Below are positions 4,872 through 7,496 of a stretch of DNA of 7,496 nt, piece by piece. The DNA is from CAZKEG01 sp964601575 (lineage in GTDB: Bacteria; Desulfobacterota; Thermodesulfobacteria; Thermodesulfobacteriales; Thermodesulfatatoraceae). The notes under the pieces are model-generated. The model did no database searches, was not told the origin of the DNA, and saw only the letters and a program-made list of their open reading frames with translations. The stretch covers positions 1-7,496 of the forward strand of contig CAZROA010000112.1 of NCBI GenBank assembly GCA_964601575.1, given 5' to 3'. The translations under genes were made by a program, and so were the position numbers. Position 1 is the stretch's first letter. Every line of letters begins with the position of its first letter.

Positions 4872-5660
4872 ATGGATAAAGGGAAAAATCTTTTCAGACT
4901 AATCGGCCTTTTATCCTCTTTTGTCTTTATTCTAGGCCTTGGTAAAGGGGTAGTCTTTGCCTATCCCAAGGCTGTAAAGGCCACCGGTGGCCCTTCGGAG
5001 ATTGAGGATCTGATCTATCTTGAACTGGCCAAAAAGAAGAGTCCAGTATGGTATGTGGCCCCGACCAATGTCTTTCTCACCAAGATTGTCCTAGTCCCTG
5101 AGGAGGACTATCTCGTCCCTCTTTATGAGATCAAACTTCGCTATCCTTTAAAAAGCGTCCTTTATCAATCCTTTTTAGAGATGAATTTACGCTATCTCTT
5201 GGCCGATCAGATCAAGGCCCTCCTTGACTATCAAGAGCAATTGGCCAAGCTCAAGGCCTTTCAGAAACGGGCCAAAGAACTACTCGGTCCCTATCTGGCT
5301 GAAGTTTCGAGTACCGACCTTGGTTATGGAGAAGAAGGTTCAGGACCTTTACCCCTTTTTGAGATAGGTTCTCTTTTTAGTGCTTTGAGGAGTAGTCCCG
5401 GGGGGCAACCTATTCTTCCTTCTCTTGGCGGAAGCGGTGCCGAAGGAGAAAAGGCTGGCTTCGGCATGTCCCGGGAAAGACAACCCAAGCCCAAAAATCG
5501 GGAGACCGAAGAAGGAGGAGAAATGCCCGGGCCTTTTAAGGCCTTACTCAAAGGTATCTTTGGCGTTATTGATTGGCTTGGAAAAAATAAAGAAATCCTC
5601 TTAGGGGTTTACCTTTTAGTAATCTTGTTCGCCTTTCTAATTTCAAGTGCTAAGCGTTAG
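4872..5660 (+). CDS. Unrecognised secreted protein with C-terminal membrane anchor
   Basis: I do not recognise this 262-residue protein. An N-terminal signal peptide is evident: MDKGKNLFR, a hydrophobic core (about 10-23), and a likely cleavage site after VFA (28-30). The exported part starts with a compact region (about 40-98) with beta-like segments such as NVFLTKIVLV, followed by a charged helix (about 100-138) that could form a short coiled coil. Residues 150-220 are a Gly/Ser/Pro/Glu-rich, presumably flexible linker. Residues 222-239 look amphipathic, and 241-258 (EILLGVYLLVILFAFLIS) form a membrane helix ending in SSAKR, so the bulk should lie in the periplasm with a C-terminal anchor. 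There is no Pro-Glu-Pro motif, so it is not an obvious PEP-CTERM substrate. The ATG has no close ribosome site. The TPR lipoprotein gene begins 1 base after its stop, implying one operon and a shared envelope role. Confidence 0.7.
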   Translation: MDKGKNLFRLIGLLSSFVFILGLGKGVVFAYPKAVKATGGPSEIEDLIYLELAKKKSPVWYVAPTNVFLTKIVLVPEEDYLVPLYEIKLRYPLKSVLYQSFLEMNLRYLLADQIKALLDYQEQLAKLKAFQKRAKELLGPYLAEVSSTDLGYGEEGSGPLPLFEIGSLFSALRSSPGGQPILPSLGGSGAEGEKAGFGMSRERQPKPKNRETEEGGEMPGPFKALLKGIFGVIDWLGKNKEILLGVYLLVILFAFLISSAKR

Positions 5661-5661
5661 G

Positions 5662-7496
5662 ATGAAAAAACTTTTGATCGGTTTAATAATCATTTTTTCT
5701 TTGGTTGCTTGTCATAAGCAACCCAAATACGAAGAATTGTTACAAAAATCTCAAATTTTGATAGAAAAAGGCCAATATTATCAGGCCTTTAAATTACTTA
5801 AGAAGGCCAAAAAGCAGCGTCCAGATGATGAAAAGGTCTGGTTTCTATTAGGAGAGGTCTCTTTATGGTCTGGTAAACCCTATCAAGCTATTCGTTACTT
5901 TGAGACCACCTTAGGCCTCAATCCCAAACAGCCTCAAGCCATGATAAAGCTTGGTTATCTCTATTTGGTCACCGGTTATTATGACAAGGCCCGTCACATA
6001 GCCCAAGAACTACTGAAATTTGAGCCTCAAAATGTCTATGCCAATCTTATCTTAGGTAATGTGGAGGCCTTAAAAGGTAATCTGGAGGAAGCCAGGAAAT
6101 ACTTCAAAAAGGCCTTAGAACTTCACCCTACAGATTTTCGCTGTTATTTGGAACTCGGTGACTTTTATCTCCTTTGTCGGAAACCGGAAAAGGCCCTTTC
6201 TGCCTATCAAAAGGCCCAAAAATTAGCTCCCAAAAGGCCTGAAGTCTATTTGGCCCTTGGCAATTTTTATCTCCATCAAAAGGAATGGACCAAGGCCGAA
6301 GAGGTCCTTAAGCAGGCCATTCAATACGCCCCTTCACCTTATGAAGCCAGGGGCTACAGGGCTTACTTAGCCGAATTTTATGTAGAGGCCGGTCGAGTCC
6401 AAAAGGCCTTTAATCTTTATCGAGAATTACTCCGAGAAGAGCCGTCTAATTATTATTTTCTGGTCCGTTATATCGAGATTTCCCTAAACATCGGGCAACT
6501 CCAAGAGGCTGAGAAGACCCTCAAGGTCCTCGGAAAGACCTATCCGGAACTATTTGCCGTTCCTTATTTAAAGGGGCACCTGTTTTTGATCCAGGGGCGC
6601 TATAAAGACGCCATCGCTTCTTTTCAAGAGGCCTTGACCAAAGGTGAAGACCCCAGAGCCTATTATTTCCTTGGGCTTGCCCAGTGGCTTTCTGGGCTTC
6701 CGCGTCAAGCCCGGAATAATCTGGCCAAAGCAGTGACCAAAAACCCCCTTCTACTCGAGGCAAGGCTGGCCCTAGCCGCCTTGGAAACGACGGAAGGTTC
6801 ACCGAGTTTGGCCCTTAAAGAACTGGGTAATATCTTACCTTATCGGGCCGAAGCCCATGCGTTGGCCTTGGCCGATCGTTTACTCCTGAAAGATTGTGAA
6901 GAGGCCCAAAAAGAATGGCGATTCTTGGAGAGACTCGATTTAGATCCCCGGAAAAAAAATCTTTGGGGCCTTATCTTTGCTGCCGAATGCGGTGTTCCCA
7001 GAATACCCAAGGGGGAAAAGCCTCCTTTGGCTGCCTGGATTATCCTCAGGGAAAAACCGGATCTCATCCCTCTGCGTATTTATGGTCCTAAAGAGCCCTT
7101 AGAGGCCTTAAAGTTTTCCCTGTATGCCGAAAAGGGAGACTGGATAAAGATTTACCAGGCCCTTTCCCCTCAGGATCCCCAAGAACCAGCCTTAAGATAC
7201 ATCAAGGCTTTGGCCTTATTAAAACAAGGAGAAGGGGAAAAGGCTATTCTCTTATTGGAAAAGGTAGTCTCTGAGGTGCCTGAATTTGTTCCGGCCCAAT
7301 CTCTTCTAGGAGAACTTTACATGGAAGCCGGTGAGATGGATAGAGCGGCAGAGGCCTTCAGGCAGGCCTTGGTCCATGATCCCCAAAACGCTACCCTCTT
7401 GAACAACTTGGCTTGGTGTCTCCTGAAGATGCCTTCGGAGAAGGGAAACCTAGAGGAAGCCTTGCGTGTGGCGGAAAGGGCCAGAGAGCTTGCCCC
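5662..7496 (+). CDS. TPR-repeat lipoprotein (3' end outside window)
   Basis: The frame starts at ATG 5662, one base after the upstream stop, and stays open for 611 codons to the window edge without a stop. MKKLLIGLIIIFSLVAC is a lipoprotein signal with lipobox LVAC, so Cys17 should be lipidated and the protein attached to a membrane facing the periplasm. The body is tandem tetratricopeptide repeats with the usual pattern (for example GNLEEARKYFKKALELHP, about 140-157; GRYKDAIASFQEALTKG, about 312-328), running from about residue 20 to 395. A section at about 430-505 looks non-TPR. Repeats resume from about 510, with a last block NNLAWCLLKM (579-588) often seen near the end of such proteins, so little may be missing. 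TPR arrays bind other proteins; the neighbouring anchored protein is the obvious candidate partner. Resemblance to PrsT-type PEP-CTERM lipoproteins is only general. Coupled translation is likely. Confidence 0.85.
   Translation, partial: MKKLLIGLIIIFSLVACHKQPKYEELLQKSQILIEKGQYYQAFKLLKKAKKQRPDDEKVWFLLGEVSLWSGKPYQAIRYFETTLGLNPKQPQAMIKLGYLYLVTGYYDKARHIAQELLKFEPQNVYANLILGNVEALKGNLEEARKYFKKALELHPTDFRCYLELGDFYLLCRKPEKALSAYQKAQKLAPKRPEVYLALGNFYLHQKEWTKAEEVLKQAIQYAPSPYEARGYRAYLAEFYVEAGRVQKAFNLYRELLREEPSNYYFLVRYIEISLNIGQLQEAEKTLKVLGKTYPELFAVPYLKGHLFLIQGRYKDAIASFQEALTKGEDPRAYYFLGLAQWLSGLPRQARNNLAKAVTKNPLLLEARLALAALETTEGSPSLALKELGNILPYRAEAHALALADRLLLKDCEEAQKEWRFLERLDLDPRKKNLWGLIFAAECGVPRIPKGEKPPLAAWIILREKPDLIPLRIYGPKEPLEALKFSLYAEKGDWIKIYQALSPQDPQEPALRYIKALALLKQGEGEKAILLLEKVVSEVPEFVPAQSLLGELYMEAGEMDRAAEAFRQALVHDPQNATLLNNLAWCLLKMPSEKGNLEEALRVAERARELA

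Noticed and set aside
5570..5660. PEP-CTERM or similar sorting signal at the end of the unknown secreted protein
   Set aside because: A C-terminal helix and short basic tail are present, but there is no Pro-Glu-Pro or comparable motif before it.
6521..7067. Minus-strand frames of 93 and 75 codons
   Set aside because: They sit opposite the continuous TPR-coding frame and have no recognisable features.

Overview
The window looks like a bacterial chromosome segment, compact and close to half G+C. The protein styles (flavin-dependent thymidylate synthase, MobB with an extra C-terminal domain, UPF0173 hydrolase, charged Lys/Glu/Arg-rich proteins) would fit a deep-branching, possibly thermophilic, anaerobic sulfur-metabolising bacterium of the Thermodesulfobacteriota/Desulfobacterota type. 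That placement is inferred from general resemblance, not from a search. I see no insertion sequence, integrase, phage gene or CRISPR array. No stretch over 300 bases lacks a gene.

Layout, left to right. (1) The 3' part of a ThyX-like gene (+) runs in from the left edge and meets mobB (-) tail to tail, the two stop codons sharing the four bases CTAA. (2) mobB lies 2 bases behind a UPF0173 metallo-beta-lactamase-fold hydrolase (-), so the two should form one operon. (3) A GNAT acetyltransferase (+) diverges from the hydrolase and overlaps the end of the next gene by 20 bases. (4) That gene (-) encodes a DEAD-box helicase-like protein in which most catalytic motifs are altered. It sits 38 bases behind a tRNA-Leu(CAG) gene on the same strand, with a good promoter only in front of the tRNA. 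(5) Diverging from this pair is a TrmJ-like tRNA methyltransferase (+), whose best ribosome binding site belongs to a tiny overlapping reading frame rather than to trmJ. (6) After a 62-base gap come two tightly coupled envelope genes (+): an unrecognised secreted, C-terminally anchored protein, and a long TPR-repeat lipoprotein of at least 611 residues that runs off the right edge.

The centre of the window therefore has an RNA theme (tRNA-Leu, helicase-like protein, TrmJ), flanked by nucleotide/molybdenum-cofactor housekeeping genes on the left and an envelope operon on the right. The most noteworthy items are the apparent pseudo-helicase transcribed behind a tRNA, the RHT variant of the ThyX signature with an atypical N-terminal region, the leader frame overlapping the trmJ start, and the unknown protein/TPR-lipoprotein pair.
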